DNA from: UMGS1532 sp045542355 | GTDB lineage: Bacteria; Bacillota; Clostridia; Oscillospirales; Acutalibacteraceae | Direction of reading: 5' to 3' | DNA: 45,698 nt | Assembly (NCBI GenBank): GCA_045542355.1 | Contig: JAZQKX010000006.1 | Location: 1-45,698 of the forward strand | Shown here: positions 1-8,415 of the stretch, piece after piece | Position numbering within the stretch: position 1 is the first letter of the stretch | Layout of the letters: each line of letters starts with the position of its first letter | Made by a program: the position numbers and the translations under genes | The notes under the pieces: generated by a model | What the model was told of the DNA's origin: nothing | The model's input: the letters and a program-made list of their open reading frames with translations, nothing else | Database searches by the model: none

Positions 1-126
1 AAGAAGACCATCAAGAAGCTGAAGTCCAAAGGCACTTACTACGTAAAGGTAAGAGCATACAAGACCGTCAAGGGTACTAAGTACTACGGTAAGTATTGCT
101 CCTACAAGAAGCTTAAGATTAAGTAA
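1..126 (+). CDS. C-terminal end of a surface protein with Ig-like/fibronectin-type repeats (partial)
   Basis: An open frame runs in from the left edge and stops at 124-126, giving 41 residues rich in Lys and Tyr. The pattern (YYVKVRAYKTVKG followed by KYYGKYCSYKKLKIK) is typical of the last beta strands of fibronectin-III/Ig-like repeats that close many secreted or cell-wall proteins of Clostridia. The start, signal peptide and remaining domains lie outside the window, so the overall function cannot be told. A perfect hairpin follows the stop codon by about 18 bases. Confidence 0.6.
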   Translation, partial: KKTIKKLKSKGTYYVKVRAYKTVKGTKYYGKYCSYKKLKIK

Positions 127-144
127 TTAATCACAAACTAATGA

Positions 145-170
145 AAGGCACTCTCCTCGGAGAGTGCCTT
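145..170 (+). terminator. Hairpin after the surface-protein gene
   Basis: AAGGCACTCTCC and GGAGAGTGCCTT form a perfect stem closed by a small UC/CUCG loop. The following T tract is poor (GTTGCAT), so termination may be weak or the hairpin may act mainly as a 3' end stabiliser. Confidence 0.6.
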
Positions 171-208
171 GTTGCATATATGCGGAAAAACAAATTTTGC
201 CATACATC

Positions 209-237
209 TTGATATTCCTGTGAATCCATGCTATACT
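209..237 (+). promoter_or_regulatory. Sigma-A type promoter of a non-coding transcript
   Basis: TTGATA (209-214) and TATACT (232-237) are separated by exactly 17 bases. No plausible protein gene follows. The transcript would start near 243, at the first base of a long inverted repeat. Confidence 0.55.
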
Positions 238-241
238 AACA

Positions 242-410
242 TTACCACATGAAACTTAATATGGCAATCGTGCGAGAATCGTTTTTTATTTTTGGTAAAA
301 ACGCATTCTCTGTTTTGGCGTTCTCGTATGGGTTGTCAAGAAGTTTTGTGTGGTAGCAAACTGGAGCTATGCGTTTTTCGGTGCGCGGCTTCGGTTGCGC
401 ACTTTTTTAT
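242..410 (+). ncRNA. Candidate structured RNA with its own promoter and terminator
   Basis: Bases 242-257 pair with 341-356 (16 bp), and 262-278 pair with 321-338 (17 bp, one bulged base, some G-U pairs), separated by a small internal loop. Bases 281-286 pair with 297-302 inside the apical region. After this rod comes a second hairpin (GTGCGC 381-386 with GCGCAC 397-402) and then TTTTTTAT, a good intrinsic terminator. The predicted RNA is about 165 bases. The rod shape and size recall 6S RNA, but I do not see a convincing 6S central bubble, so no family is assigned. The 3' terminator block also occurs near 18.6 kb on the other strand. Confidence 0.45.
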
Positions 411-502
411 TTTGATTGGAGGATAGTATATCATAAAAAGCGTATAACTCTACATAGTCGCCAAACTGCGCACACTCATTGGAAAGTGTGTGATTTCAGA
501 GA

Positions 503-545
503 AAAACCAACAGCCCCTGCCTTAACGGCAAGGACTGTTGGTTTT
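503..545 (-). terminator. Terminator of nifJ
   Basis: AAAACCAACAG and CTGTTGGTTTT form the stem. On the minus strand the hairpin lies just past the nifJ stop codon and is followed by a T-rich run. Confidence 0.75.
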
Positions 546-569
546 ATTATTAAGTTTTATCCCTTAGAA

Positions 570-3500
570 TTAAGACTCTTTTGTTCCGTAGAGTTCACCA
601 AGGCGAACAAGGTGATTGTAACGCTCGAGAGCGGTCTTCTCAGCCTTGTCGAAGAGTTCCTCTGCACGTTCGGGGAAGGAGCGGGTAAGTGAAGAGTAAC
701 GAGCCTCATTCATGAGGAAGTCCTTGTAAGAAGCGGTGGGAGCCTTAGAATCCATGGTGAAAGGATTCTTGCCCTCAGCCTTCAGAGCGGGGTTGAAGCG
801 GAACATGTTCCAGTAGCCTGAGTCAACAGCCTTTCTCATTTCGTTCTGGCAGTTAACCATACCGCCCTTGATGCTATGCATTTCACAAGGAGCGTAGCCG
901 ATGATGAGAGAAGGACCGGGATATGCCTCAGCCTCTTCAATAGCTTTCAGAGTCTGGTTCATGTTAGCGCCCATAGCAATCTGAGCAACGTAGATGTAAC
1001 CATAAGACATAGCAATCTCTGCGAGAGACTTCTTAGCGATGCCCTTACCTGCGGCTGCGAACTGTGCAACCTGACCGATGTTGGAAGCCTTAGAAGCCTG
1101 ACCGCCGGTGTTGGAGTAAACCTCGGTATCGAATACCATAACGTTTACATCGTCGCCTGTTGCAAGAACGTGGTCGAGACCGCCGAAGCCGATATCGTAT
1201 GCCCAACCGTCACCACCAAAGATCCAAACGGATTTCTTGGAGAGGTATTCACGGTTAGCGCGAACATCGCGACAGATGTCGCAATCGGCATTTTCTTTAT
1301 CGAGTACAGCGAGAAGTGCGTCTGAAGCGGCGCTATTCTTCTTGCCATCGTTAACGGTAGCGAGGTATTCTGCAGCAGCGGCTTTGAGCTCAGCGGAAGC
1401 CTTGTCGGAGGTGGTCATAGCGGTAACCTCTTCGATAAGTCTGTCGCGGATAGCCTTCTGGCCGAGATACATACCGTAGCCATGCTCAGCGTTATCCTCA
1501 AAGAGGGAGTTTGCCCAAGCAGGACCGTGACCCTTAGAGTCTACGGTGTAGGGAGATGTAGCAGCAGGGCCACCCCAGATGGAGGAACAACCTGTAGCAT
1601 TGGAGATGTACATTCTGTCACCGAAGAGCTGGGTGATGAGACGAGCATAAGCGGTTTCTGCACAACCTGCGCAGGAGCCGGAGAACTCAAGGAGAGGCTT
1701 CTTATACTGGCTGGAGATTACGTTGGAGATAGCAACGGTCTCGTCCTTAACGGTAACGTTATCAACACAGTAATCGAATACTTCCTGCTCAGCCAGCTGG
1801 CTTTCAGCGGGAACCATCTTAAGAGAGTTTGTGGGACATTCGCCGATACAAACTCCGCAACCCATACAATCAAGGGGAGAGATTGCGAGGGTGTAGGTGT
1901 AGTCAGTCTTAACAATAGGCTTGGGTGACTTCTTCATATTTGCGGGAGCTGCTGCAATTTCCTCAGCGGTAAGAGCAAAAGGACGAATTGTAGCGTGGGG
2001 GCAAACGAAGGCACACTTATTACATTTAGCACAGGTCTCAGCGTTCCATTCGGGAACCATAACTGCAACGCCGCGCTTTTCATGAGCAGATGCACCCTGC
2101 TCGAAGGTACCGTCGGCATGGTCCATAAATACGGAAACGGGGAGACTGTCGCCGTCCATCTTGCCAACAGGCTCCATGATGTTAGCAACCATCTTGCCGA
2201 GTTTAGTGTCGATGTTGGCTTCTGCCTTAACCTCGTCCTCAGCGGTTGCCCAAGAAGCGGGAACGTCTATCTTAACGTAGGCAGTAGCACCAGCGTCGAT
2301 AGCCTTCTCGTTCATTTCAACGATTTCCTTACCCTTCTTCATGAACTTCTGAGCCTTTTCCTTCATGTAACCAATGGCTTCTTCCTCGGGAAGAACCTTA
2401 GAAAGAGAGAAGAAGGCAGACTGAAGAACGGTGTTGGTACGTTTGCCAAGGCCGATTTCGGCAGCAAGGTCGATAGCGTTAACGGTGTAGAGCTGAATGT
2501 TGTTGTTGGCAATGTAACGCTTTGCTTCGGCGTTAAGATGTTTATCCAATTCCTCAGCGCTCCACTGACAGTTGATAAGGAATACACCGCTGGGCTTAAC
2601 GTCGTTAACCATCTTGTAACCCTTGATTACGTAAGAGGGGTTGTGACAAGCAACGAAGTCAGCCTTATTGATGTAGTAGGGGCTCTTGATGGGCTTATCG
2701 CCGAATCTCAAGTGAGAAATGGTGATACCGCCGGTCTTCTTAGAGTCATACTGGAAGTATGCCTGAACATATTTGTCGGTGTGGTCACCGATAATCTTGA
2801 TAGAGTCTTTGTTAGCGCCAACGGTACCGTCGCCACCGAGACCCCAGAACTTACACTCGATGGTGCCTTCTGCTGCGGTGTTGGGGGCGGGTTTCTCCTC
2901 AAGAGAGAGGTTTGTAACGTCGTCAACAATACCCATTGTGAACTGAGGCTTAGGCTCGTCCTTACTGAGTTCCTCGTATACTGCGAAGATGCTTGAAGGA
3001 GGTGTATCCTTAGAACCGAGACCGTAACGACCGCCGATAACCTTAGCGGAAACGCCTTGGGTAGCAAGAGCGGTAACAACGTCCATGTAAAGGGGCTCAC
3101 CGAGAGAGCCGGGTTCCTTGGTTCTGTCGAGAACAGCAATCTTCTTAGCGGTTGCGGGGATAGCCTCGCAAAGCTTCTCTGCAGAGAAAGGACGATACAA
3201 ACGTACCTTTACAAGACCTACCTTCTGACCTGCGGCGAGGAGGTAATCGATAACCTCTTCTGCAACGTCACAAACAGAGCCCATTGCTACGATAACACGG
3301 TCAGCATCGGGTGCACCGTAGTAGTTAAAGAGCTTGTAGTCAGTGCCGATTTTGGCATTAACCTTGTTCATGTATTCCTCAACGATTGCGGGAACTGCAT
3401 CGTAGTATTCATTACAAGCCTCACGGTGCTGGAAGAAGATATCTCCGTTTTCGTGAGAACCGCGCATTACGGGACGCTCGGGATTAAGAGCGCGTTTGCG

Positions 3501-4109
3501 GAATGCCTCAACAGCATCCATATCGCACATCTCTTTAAGGTCATCGAAATCCCAAACCTCAATCTTCTGAAGCTCGTGGGAAGTACGGAAACCGTCGAAG
3601 AAGTTAAGGAAAGGTACTCTGCTCTTGATTGCAGCTAAGTGAGCAACTGCACCAAGGTCCATAACCTCCTGAGTGTTGGTCTCAGCCAACATAGCGAAAC
3701 CTGTCTGACGACATGCATAAACGTCGGAATGGTCGCCGAAAATGTTAAGAGCATGGGATGCTACGCAACGTGCAGATACGTGGAACACGCAGGGAAGCAA
3801 CTCACCGGCAATCTTATACATGTTGGGAATCATAAGGAGAAGACCCTGAGATGCGGTGTAGGTGGTGGTTAAAGCACCGGCTGCGAGAGAGCCGTGAACA
3901 GTACCGGAAGCACCTGCTTCGGACTGCATTTCAGCAACCTTAACGGTGGTGCCGAAAATGTTTTTAAGACCCTGTGCGGACCACATGTCAACATAGTCTG
4001 CCATAGGGCTGGACGGGGTAATAGGATAAATACCTGCAACTTCTGTGAACGCATAAGATACGTGCGCCGCAGCGTTGTTACCGTCCATGGTTTTTCTTTG
4101 TCTTGCCAT
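570..4109 (-). CDS. nifJ: Pyruvate:ferredoxin (flavodoxin) oxidoreductase
   Basis: Single-chain cytoplasmic PFOR of 1,179 residues, the usual family length. It oxidises pyruvate with CoA to acetyl-CoA and CO2 and passes electrons to ferredoxin or flavodoxin. Visible signatures: PITPSSPMAD near the N-terminus (thiamine diphosphate pyrimidine domain), the GGDGTVGANKDSIKIIG segment of the EKR region, two 4Fe-4S motifs (CAKCNKCAFVCP and CMGCGVCIGECP), the proximal-cluster cysteines around CAGCAETAY and CSSIWGG, and the thiamine diphosphate domain GGDGWAYDIGFGG with NTGGQASK. The ATG at 4109 is chosen over an upstream in-frame ATG because AGGAGG lies nine bases before it and the product then begins MARQRKTMDG, as in homologues. 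It stands alone with its own terminator. PduL at 5959 could use its product. Confidence 0.97.
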   Translation of the reverse strand: MARQRKTMDGNNAAAHVSYAFTEVAGIYPITPSSPMADYVDMWSAQGLKNIFGTTVKVAEMQSEAGASGTVHGSLAAGALTTTYTASQGLLLMIPNMYKIAGELLPCVFHVSARCVASHALNIFGDHSDVYACRQTGFAMLAETNTQEVMDLGAVAHLAAIKSRVPFLNFFDGFRTSHELQKIEVWDFDDLKEMCDMDAVEAFRKRALNPERPVMRGSHENGDIFFQHREACNEYYDAVPAIVEEYMNKVNAKIGTDYKLFNYYGAPDADRVIVAMGSVCDVAEEVIDYLLAAGQKVGLVKVRLYRPFSAEKLCEAIPATAKKIAVLDRTKEPGSLGEPLYMDVVTALATQGVSAKVIGGRYGLGSKDTPPSSIFAVYEELSKDEPKPQFTMGIVDDVTNLSLEEKPAPNTAAEGTIECKFWGLGGDGTVGANKDSIKIIGDHTDKYVQAYFQYDSKKTGGITISHLRFGDKPIKSPYYINKADFVACHNPSYVIKGYKMVNDVKPSGVFLINCQWSAEELDKHLNAEAKRYIANNNIQLYTVNAIDLAAEIGLGKRTNTVLQSAFFSLSKVLPEEEAIGYMKEKAQKFMKKGKEIVEMNEKAIDAGATAYVKIDVPASWATAEDEVKAEANIDTKLGKMVANIMEPVGKMDGDSLPVSVFMDHADGTFEQGASAHEKRGVAVMVPEWNAETCAKCNKCAFVCPHATIRPFALTAEEIAAAPANMKKSPKPIVKTDYTYTLAISPLDCMGCGVCIGECPTNSLKMVPAESQLAEQEVFDYCVDNVTVKDETVAISNVISSQYKKPLLEFSGSCAGCAETAYARLITQLFGDRMYISNATGCSSIWGGPAATSPYTVDSKGHGPAWANSLFEDNAEHGYGMYLGQKAIRDRLIEEVTAMTTSDKASAELKAAAAEYLATVNDGKKNSAASDALLAVLDKENADCDICRDVRANREYLSKKSVWIFGGDGWAYDIGFGGLDHVLATGDDVNVMVFDTEVYSNTGGQASKASNIGQVAQFAAAGKGIAKKSLAEIAMSYGYIYVAQIAMGANMNQTLKAIEEAEAYPGPSLIIGYAPCEMHSIKGGMVNCQNEMRKAVDSGYWNMFRFNPALKAEGKNPFTMDSKAPTASYKDFLMNEARYSSLTRSFPERAEELFDKAEKTALERYNHLVRLGELYGTKES

Positions 4110-4300
4110 GAAACTATTCCTCCTAAAAGAATTACTACTGGGGACAATGCATTTTGTCACATAATATATAATAGCACTAACCACCCGAAAAGTAAATATT
4201 TAAAACATACTAATTTTTAAAAAAATTGTTAAAATTTTGTCAATTCTGTCAAAATAACTCCCATATTAAGCCTTTTCTTCCCTGTTTTAATGGTTTGCGG

Positions 4301-4329
4301 TTGACAAAATCCCTTTTTTAATATAATAT
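4301..4329 (+). promoter_or_regulatory. Promoter of the CNNM/CorC-family gene
   Basis: A consensus TTGACA at 4301-4306 is followed by an AT-rich -10 region. TAATAT (4324-4329) gives a 17-base spacer; TATAAT (4322-4327) gives 15. It lies about 80 bases before the start codon. Confidence 0.5.
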
Positions 4330-4407
4330 TGTAATACTGATGCTTTTTAACATCGGGAATAAAGAGTGGCAAAATGCCACCGATAATGAAATGGAGATTT
4401 TTAAAAA

Positions 4408-5763
4408 ATGGACCCTGATCCTGCGACTCAGATTATTCTGCAACTGGTACTCTTACTTGTTCTAATCATCATCAACGCTTTCTTTGCCATGAGCGAGATA
4501 GCCATTATCTCCCTCAACGACAACAAGCTTCGAATGATGGCTGACGACGGACACGAAAAGGCAAAACGTGTGCTTCAGCTTATTGAAAGCCCCTCCGCCT
4601 TTTTATCCACCTTACAAATTGGCGTTACCCTTGCCGGTTTCTTAACCTCGGCATCTGCGGCGCAATCCTTCTCAGAGCCTCTTGCCGATTGGTTCAGCCG
4701 AATTGTCGGTTGGGGAAATGCTCCCGCCTGGTTGACAGGTGTTGCCACGGTTATTGTCACCGTGATTATTTCCTATTTCTCACTGGTGCTGGGCGAACTC
4801 GCCCCCAAGCGCATCGCCATGCAGTGCTCCGAAAAGGTTTCTTTCAGAGTGGTTGGTCTTCTGCTTTTCTTCAAGGCGCTTATGAAACCCTTTGTGGTGT
4901 TCCTTTCCTTTTCCACAAACCTTGTTGTACGTCTTTTCGGCTTCGACCCCAACGCCTCAGACGAGGTCATCACCGAGGAAGAAATCCGCATGATGGTTGA
5001 TGCTGGTGAAGAAAAGGGTGTTATCGAAGACAGCCAGAAGGAAATGATAAACAACATTTTCGAGTTCGACGATATTGTTGCCGCCGACGTTATGACCCAC
5101 CGAAGCGACCTTGAATGCGTGGAAATGGGCGACAGCATTGAGAACATCTTGAAAATTGCCATGGGCGAGGGCTACTCACGTATCCCCGTTTACGAGGATG
5201 AGGTAGACAATATCAAGGGTATTATATATGTTAAGGACCTGCTGAAATACATCGGCAAACCTGTGCCCCAAGGCTTTAAAATCAGTCGTGTAATGCGCGA
5301 GGCGTACTTCATTCCCGAGTCCAAGCGTTGCGACGATTTGTTTAACGAAATGACCGAAAAGCATCTGCAAATGGTTATTGTTTCGGATGAATACGGCTCC
5401 ACCGCGGGTATCGTAACAATCGAGGACCTGCTGGAATCCATAGTTGGAAATATTCAGGACGAATACGACAACGAGGAGGAGGAAATCGAGCAGGTTAACG
5501 AGGACTTCTTTAACTTCGACGGTGTCACCGACATCGAGGAGGTAAACGAGGCTCTGGACATCACTCTGCCTGAGGGTGAATACGATACCATCGGCGGTTT
5601 TATAATGTCGGAATTGGGCCGAATTCCCCAGGAGGACGAAAAGCCCGAGATAGAAGCATGTGGTTTCCGCTTCACGGTTGAGGAAATGGACGAGCGCAGA
5701 ATCGAAAGAATTTCTGCCGAGCGTCTGACAGAAACCGAGGACAAGGAAGATAAAGAAGATTAA
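4408..5763 (+). CDS. Hemolysin-family membrane protein (CNNM/CorC-type: DUF21, CBS pair, CorC_HlyC)
   Basis: 451 residues. The N-terminal third is a DUF21 membrane domain with hydrophobic segments at about 8-30, 62-85 and 110-150, containing FFAMSEIAIISLN. Two CBS motifs follow (roughly 205-330; VMTHRSDLECVEM and IVSDEYGSTAGIVTIEDLLESIVG), then a CorC_HlyC domain (about 345-435) and a short acidic tail. Bacterial members are magnesium or cobalt exporters or resistance proteins; the historical hemolysin name is not a proven activity. An SD-like GGAG precedes the ATG. It appears to be a single-gene unit with a consensus -35 upstream. Confidence 0.9.
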   Translation: MDPDPATQIILQLVLLLVLIIINAFFAMSEIAIISLNDNKLRMMADDGHEKAKRVLQLIESPSAFLSTLQIGVTLAGFLTSASAAQSFSEPLADWFSRIVGWGNAPAWLTGVATVIVTVIISYFSLVLGELAPKRIAMQCSEKVSFRVVGLLLFFKALMKPFVVFLSFSTNLVVRLFGFDPNASDEVITEEEIRMMVDAGEEKGVIEDSQKEMINNIFEFDDIVAADVMTHRSDLECVEMGDSIENILKIAMGEGYSRIPVYEDEVDNIKGIIYVKDLLKYIGKPVPQGFKISRVMREAYFIPESKRCDDLFNEMTEKHLQMVIVSDEYGSTAGIVTIEDLLESIVGNIQDEYDNEEEEIEQVNEDFFNFDGVTDIEEVNEALDITLPEGEYDTIGGFIMSELGRIPQEDEKPEIEACGFRFTVEEMDERRIERISAERLTETEDKEDKED

Positions 5764-5798
5764 TAATATAAATAAAAACAAGCAGTGGAGAAGCATAA

Positions 5799-5919
5799 AA
5801 ACCTTTCTAAAACTGTCAGGATTTTATGTGATTTTTGGCGCAGAGGAGTCAGGCAAGGCTTTGTGCCTGCCGCCGACGATAAGCCGAAAAGCGCGAAAAT
5901 AATGCAGTTTTAGTGGTTT
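5799..5919. repeat. 120-bp inverted-repeat element (MITE-like or RNA element)
   Basis: The ends are AAACC...CTAAAACTG (5799-5803, 5807-5815) and CAGTTTTAG...GGTTT (5905-5913, 5915-5919), a long near-perfect terminal inverted repeat. A second inner arm (ATTTTTGGCGC against GCGCGAAAAT) and a central hairpin (CAGGCA with TGCCTG) extend the fold, so nearly the whole element could form one rod. It holds no ORF. It lies between the CNNM-type gene and pduL, ending about 40 bases before the pduL start. Confidence 0.6.
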
Positions 5920-5958
5920 GGATGCTGCTACAATGCTTGATACATGGAGGATATAATT

Positions 5959-6531
5959 ATGGATACTATTTTAGTTGAAATCTCTGCACGTCATCTGCAC
6001 GTAAGCCGCGAGGATCTTGATGTTCTATTCGGCGAGGGCTATGAGCTCACTCCTAAAAAGGATCTTTCTCAGCCCGGTCAGTTTGCCTGCGAGGAAAGAG
6101 TTGATGTAATCGGCGCAAAGCGTGAGCTTAAGGGTGTATCAATCCTTGGCCCCTGCCGTCCTGCAACTCAGGTTGAGCTTTCTTTAACCGACGCTCGTTC
6201 TATCGGCGCTGTTGCCCCCGTTCGCGAGTCGGGCGATATAGCCGGCTCCGGTGCAATCAAGCTCCGCGGACCTAAGGGAGAGGTAGAGCTTAAAGAGGGC
6301 GTTATCTCTGCAAAGCGCCACGTACATATGACCCCCGAAGATGCAGAAAAATTTGGCGTTACCGATGGTGAAATCGTTGCTATCAAGGTTGATACCGAGG
6401 GCAGATCTCTTACATTCGGCGACGTTGTAATCCGCGTTTCTCCCAAATACGCTCTTGCAATGCATATCGACACCGACGAGGCAAACGCCGCAGGTGTTCC
6501 CGGCTCCGCACAGGGTGTTATTGTTAAATAA
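5959..6531 (+). CDS. pduL: Phosphate propanoyltransferase (PduL-type phosphotransacylase)
   Basis: 190 residues. PduL enzymes move an acyl group between CoA and phosphate. In a fermenter they serve as the phosphotransacetylase between acetyl-CoA and acetyl phosphate. The two repeated PTAC motifs are visible, each with the His pair that binds zinc: ARHLHVSREDLDVLFG near residue 8 and AKRHVHMTPEDAEKFG near residue 117. The ATG at 5959 is preferred over the one at 5944 because GGAGG (5946-5950) sits eight bases before it. No microcompartment shell genes are nearby and no N-terminal encapsulation peptide is evident, so a housekeeping role in acetate formation downstream of PFOR is likely (inference). 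Confidence 0.92.
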   Translation: MDTILVEISARHLHVSREDLDVLFGEGYELTPKKDLSQPGQFACEERVDVIGAKRELKGVSILGPCRPATQVELSLTDARSIGAVAPVRESGDIAGSGAIKLRGPKGEVELKEGVISAKRHVHMTPEDAEKFGVTDGEIVAIKVDTEGRSLTFGDVVIRVSPKYALAMHIDTDEANAAGVPGSAQGVIVK

Positions 6532-6551
6532 TAGTTCTTTATAACAGCCAA

Positions 6552-6579
6552 AACCCAAGGATTTCTCCTTGGGTTTTTT
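6552..6579 (+). terminator. Terminator of pduL
   Basis: AACCCAAGGA and TCCTTGGGTT form a perfect 10-bp stem with a TTTC loop, followed by TTTTTA. Confidence 0.9.
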
Positions 6580-6634
6580 ATATCATTTCATAATTTTGAA
6601 AAACATACCAAAAATTCACAGAAAATAAAAGATG

Positions 6635-6663
6635 TTGTGTTGAAGTGGTATTTATAGTATACT
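6635..6663 (+). promoter_or_regulatory. Promoter of the acyltransferase gene
   Basis: TTGTGT (6635-6640) and TATACT (6658-6663) with a 17-base spacer, about 40 bases before the start codon and just after the pduL terminator. Confidence 0.5.
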
Positions 6664-6704
6664 GTATTTGAGGAGAAATTTATATAAAATGCGGAGTAAT
6701 AAAT

Positions 6705-7964
6705 ATGGATGTAAATTATAAAAACAAAAAGAGCTACAACACAGCCAAATACCCCATTCGGCAACCCTTGATATTAACATTTTTGCTTTATATAGTCAGC
6801 AAAATTTCCATGATTGGAATAAAATATAAAATTGAAAAAATCGGAGTGGAGGATCTGAAGCCGCCTTATATTCTTCTGAGTAATCACCATTATTTTATTG
6901 ATTTTCAGCTGTCGGCTATGGCAACCTTTCCCCACAGGGTCAATAACATTGCCACGGTAGACGGTTACTATCGTCGTCCATGGCTCATGGAGCTTCTGGG
7001 TTGCATTTGTAAGCGCAAGTTCACAAACGATTTGCACCTTATTAAATCCATTCGACGAGTGCTTAAAAAGGGGGACGTGCTTTGCATGTATCCCGAAGCG
7101 AGATACACCCCCATCGGCACCACCGCAATTCTCCCCGAGGCTTTGGGTAAGCTTATAAAAATGAACAAGGTGCCAGTTGTGGTGATGCTTCACCACGGCA
7201 ACTATCTCCGCACCCCTTTCTGGAATTTCAGGAAGGTTCGCAAGGTACCGCTTCACACCACCTTTAAGCTGACCCTCACCGCCGAGCAGGTGGAAAAAAT
7301 GTCGGTAGAGGAGATAAACTCCGCCATTAAAAACGCTATGGAATATGACGAATACCGTTGGCAAAAGGAAAAGGGCATCAAAATAACCGAGCCTTTCCGC
7401 GCCGAGGGGCTCCACAAGGTGCTTTATCAATGTCCTAATTGCAAAACCGAGCATAAAATGGCAACTGGGGGTGCCGAAATCTATTGCGAAAACTGCGGTA
7501 AACGCTGGGAAATGCAGGAAGACGGAAGCCTCCGCGCCCTGTCGGGAGAGACCGAATTTCCCCACATCCCCGATTGGTTCGAATGGGAAAGAGGAGAGGT
7601 CAGAGGACAGATTGAAAGAGGAGAATATTCCTTCGAGGATGAGGTTGAGGTCTATTCCCTGCCCAGATGCATGAAGTTTGAGAATTTAGGTAAGGCAAAA
7701 CTTCGCCACAACCCGCAAGAGGGCTTTGTGTTGGAGGGTCACTACCGCGGTGAGGATTATAGAATAGAGCGCAAACCCAAGGGTATGTACGGAGTGCATG
7801 TGGAATACGACTACTGCTATATAAAACCCCACGACTGCATAGACATCTCCACCGAAAAGGACTCGTTCTATTGCTATCCAAAGAAACAGAATGTTGTCAC
7901 AAAGCTTTCCTTTGCCGTTGAGGAAATCTACAAAATGCAAAACGGAAAAACCATCAATAGTTAA
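6705..7964 (+). CDS. PlsC-like lysophospholipid acyltransferase with C-terminal zinc ribbon
   Basis: 419 residues. The first 220 residues resemble 1-acyl-glycerol-3-phosphate acyltransferases: a hydrophobic N-terminal segment (about 22-45), the HX4D catalytic box NHHYFIDF, and YPEARYTP in the position of the FPEGTR glycerophosphate-binding motif. A CPNC...CENC zinc ribbon follows at about 246-267, then about 150 residues rich in Tyr, Glu and Lys that I do not recognise. Acyl-CoA or acyl-ACP acceptor activity is family knowledge; the substrate is unknown. The gene is transcribed alone between a promoter and a two-way terminator. Confidence 0.8.
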   Translation: MDVNYKNKKSYNTAKYPIRQPLILTFLLYIVSKISMIGIKYKIEKIGVEDLKPPYILLSNHHYFIDFQLSAMATFPHRVNNIATVDGYYRRPWLMELLGCICKRKFTNDLHLIKSIRRVLKKGDVLCMYPEARYTPIGTTAILPEALGKLIKMNKVPVVVMLHHGNYLRTPFWNFRKVRKVPLHTTFKLTLTAEQVEKMSVEEINSAIKNAMEYDEYRWQKEKGIKITEPFRAEGLHKVLYQCPNCKTEHKMATGGAEIYCENCGKRWEMQEDGSLRALSGETEFPHIPDWFEWERGEVRGQIERGEYSFEDEVEVYSLPRCMKFENLGKAKLRHNPQEGFVLEGHYRGEDYRIERKPKGMYGVHVEYDYCYIKPHDCIDISTEKDSFYCYPKKQNVVTKLSFAVEEIYKMQNGKTINS

Positions 7965-7979
7965 ATTTATAACCGAGCA

Positions 7980-8010
7980 AAAAGCGATTGGCACAAAACC
8001 AATCGCTTTT
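7980..8010. terminator. Bidirectional terminator between convergent genes
   Basis: AAAAGCGATTGG and CCAATCGCTTTT form a strong stem, with A and T runs on both sides. It lies between the plus-strand acyltransferase and the minus-strand TauE/SafE genes. Confidence 0.85.
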
Positions 8011-8058
8011 GACTTTTATGGTTTGCTACTATAACATCTCTAAACTTACAACCTTTTT

Positions 8059-8415
8059 TCAGCTTTTCTTAAACACCTCTTTTATTCCCAGCAACAGCAA
8101 TGCTCCGCCGAAGAATTTAGAAAGAAGTCCGTCGCCCAAAAGTCCGCCCAAGTAGGTGCCCAGCACCGCCCCCGGTAGACCGCTAAGGATATAAGGTATC
8201 AGCCGTTTTAGTTTGATTTGTCCCCGCTTTACGTAGATTATAACAGCCAACAGAGCTATGGGGATAAAAAACATAAGGTTAATGCCCTGCGCCCTCATCT
8301 GCTCCACACCTGCTATAAAGCTGAGATACACAATAAGCACTCCCCCGCCACCAAGCCCCATTGCGCCTAAAAGTCCTGATATCAATCCCGCTAAGCATAT
8401 ATAAAGAGTGTTCAT
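8059..8415 (-). CDS. TauE/SafE-family membrane protein, second half of a split pair
   Basis: 118 residues with about four hydrophobic segments. It contains GLLGAMGLGGGGVLIVYL, the glycine-rich motif that starts each half of TauE/SafE anion exporters (sulfite, sulfoacetate and related anions). Full-length family members are about 240-260 residues with two such repeats; this protein is one repeat. The ATG at 8415 overlaps the stop of the upstream partner as ATGA, so translational coupling is expected, and an upstream in-frame start is rejected for that reason. The pair probably assembles as a heterodimer at the membrane (inference). Confidence 0.8.
   Translation of the reverse strand: MNTLYICLAGLISGLLGAMGLGGGGVLIVYLSFIAGVEQMRAQGINLMFFIPIALLAVIIYVKRGQIKLKRLIPYILSGLPGAVLGTYLGGLLGDGLLSKFFGGALLLLGIKEVFKKS

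Noticed and set aside
242..410. Calling the rod-shaped RNA a 6S RNA outright
   Set aside because: Size and promoter/terminator fit, but the diagnostic open-complex-like bubble is not evident by eye.
369..692. 107-codon plus-strand frame over the terminator block and the nifJ 3' end
   Set aside because: Its second half is antisense to nifJ and its first half covers two terminator hairpins; it has no SD and resembles no family I know.
1995..2996. 333-codon plus-strand frame inside nifJ
   Set aside because: Wholly antisense to well-conserved PFOR sequence; long antisense frames are expected from its codon pattern.
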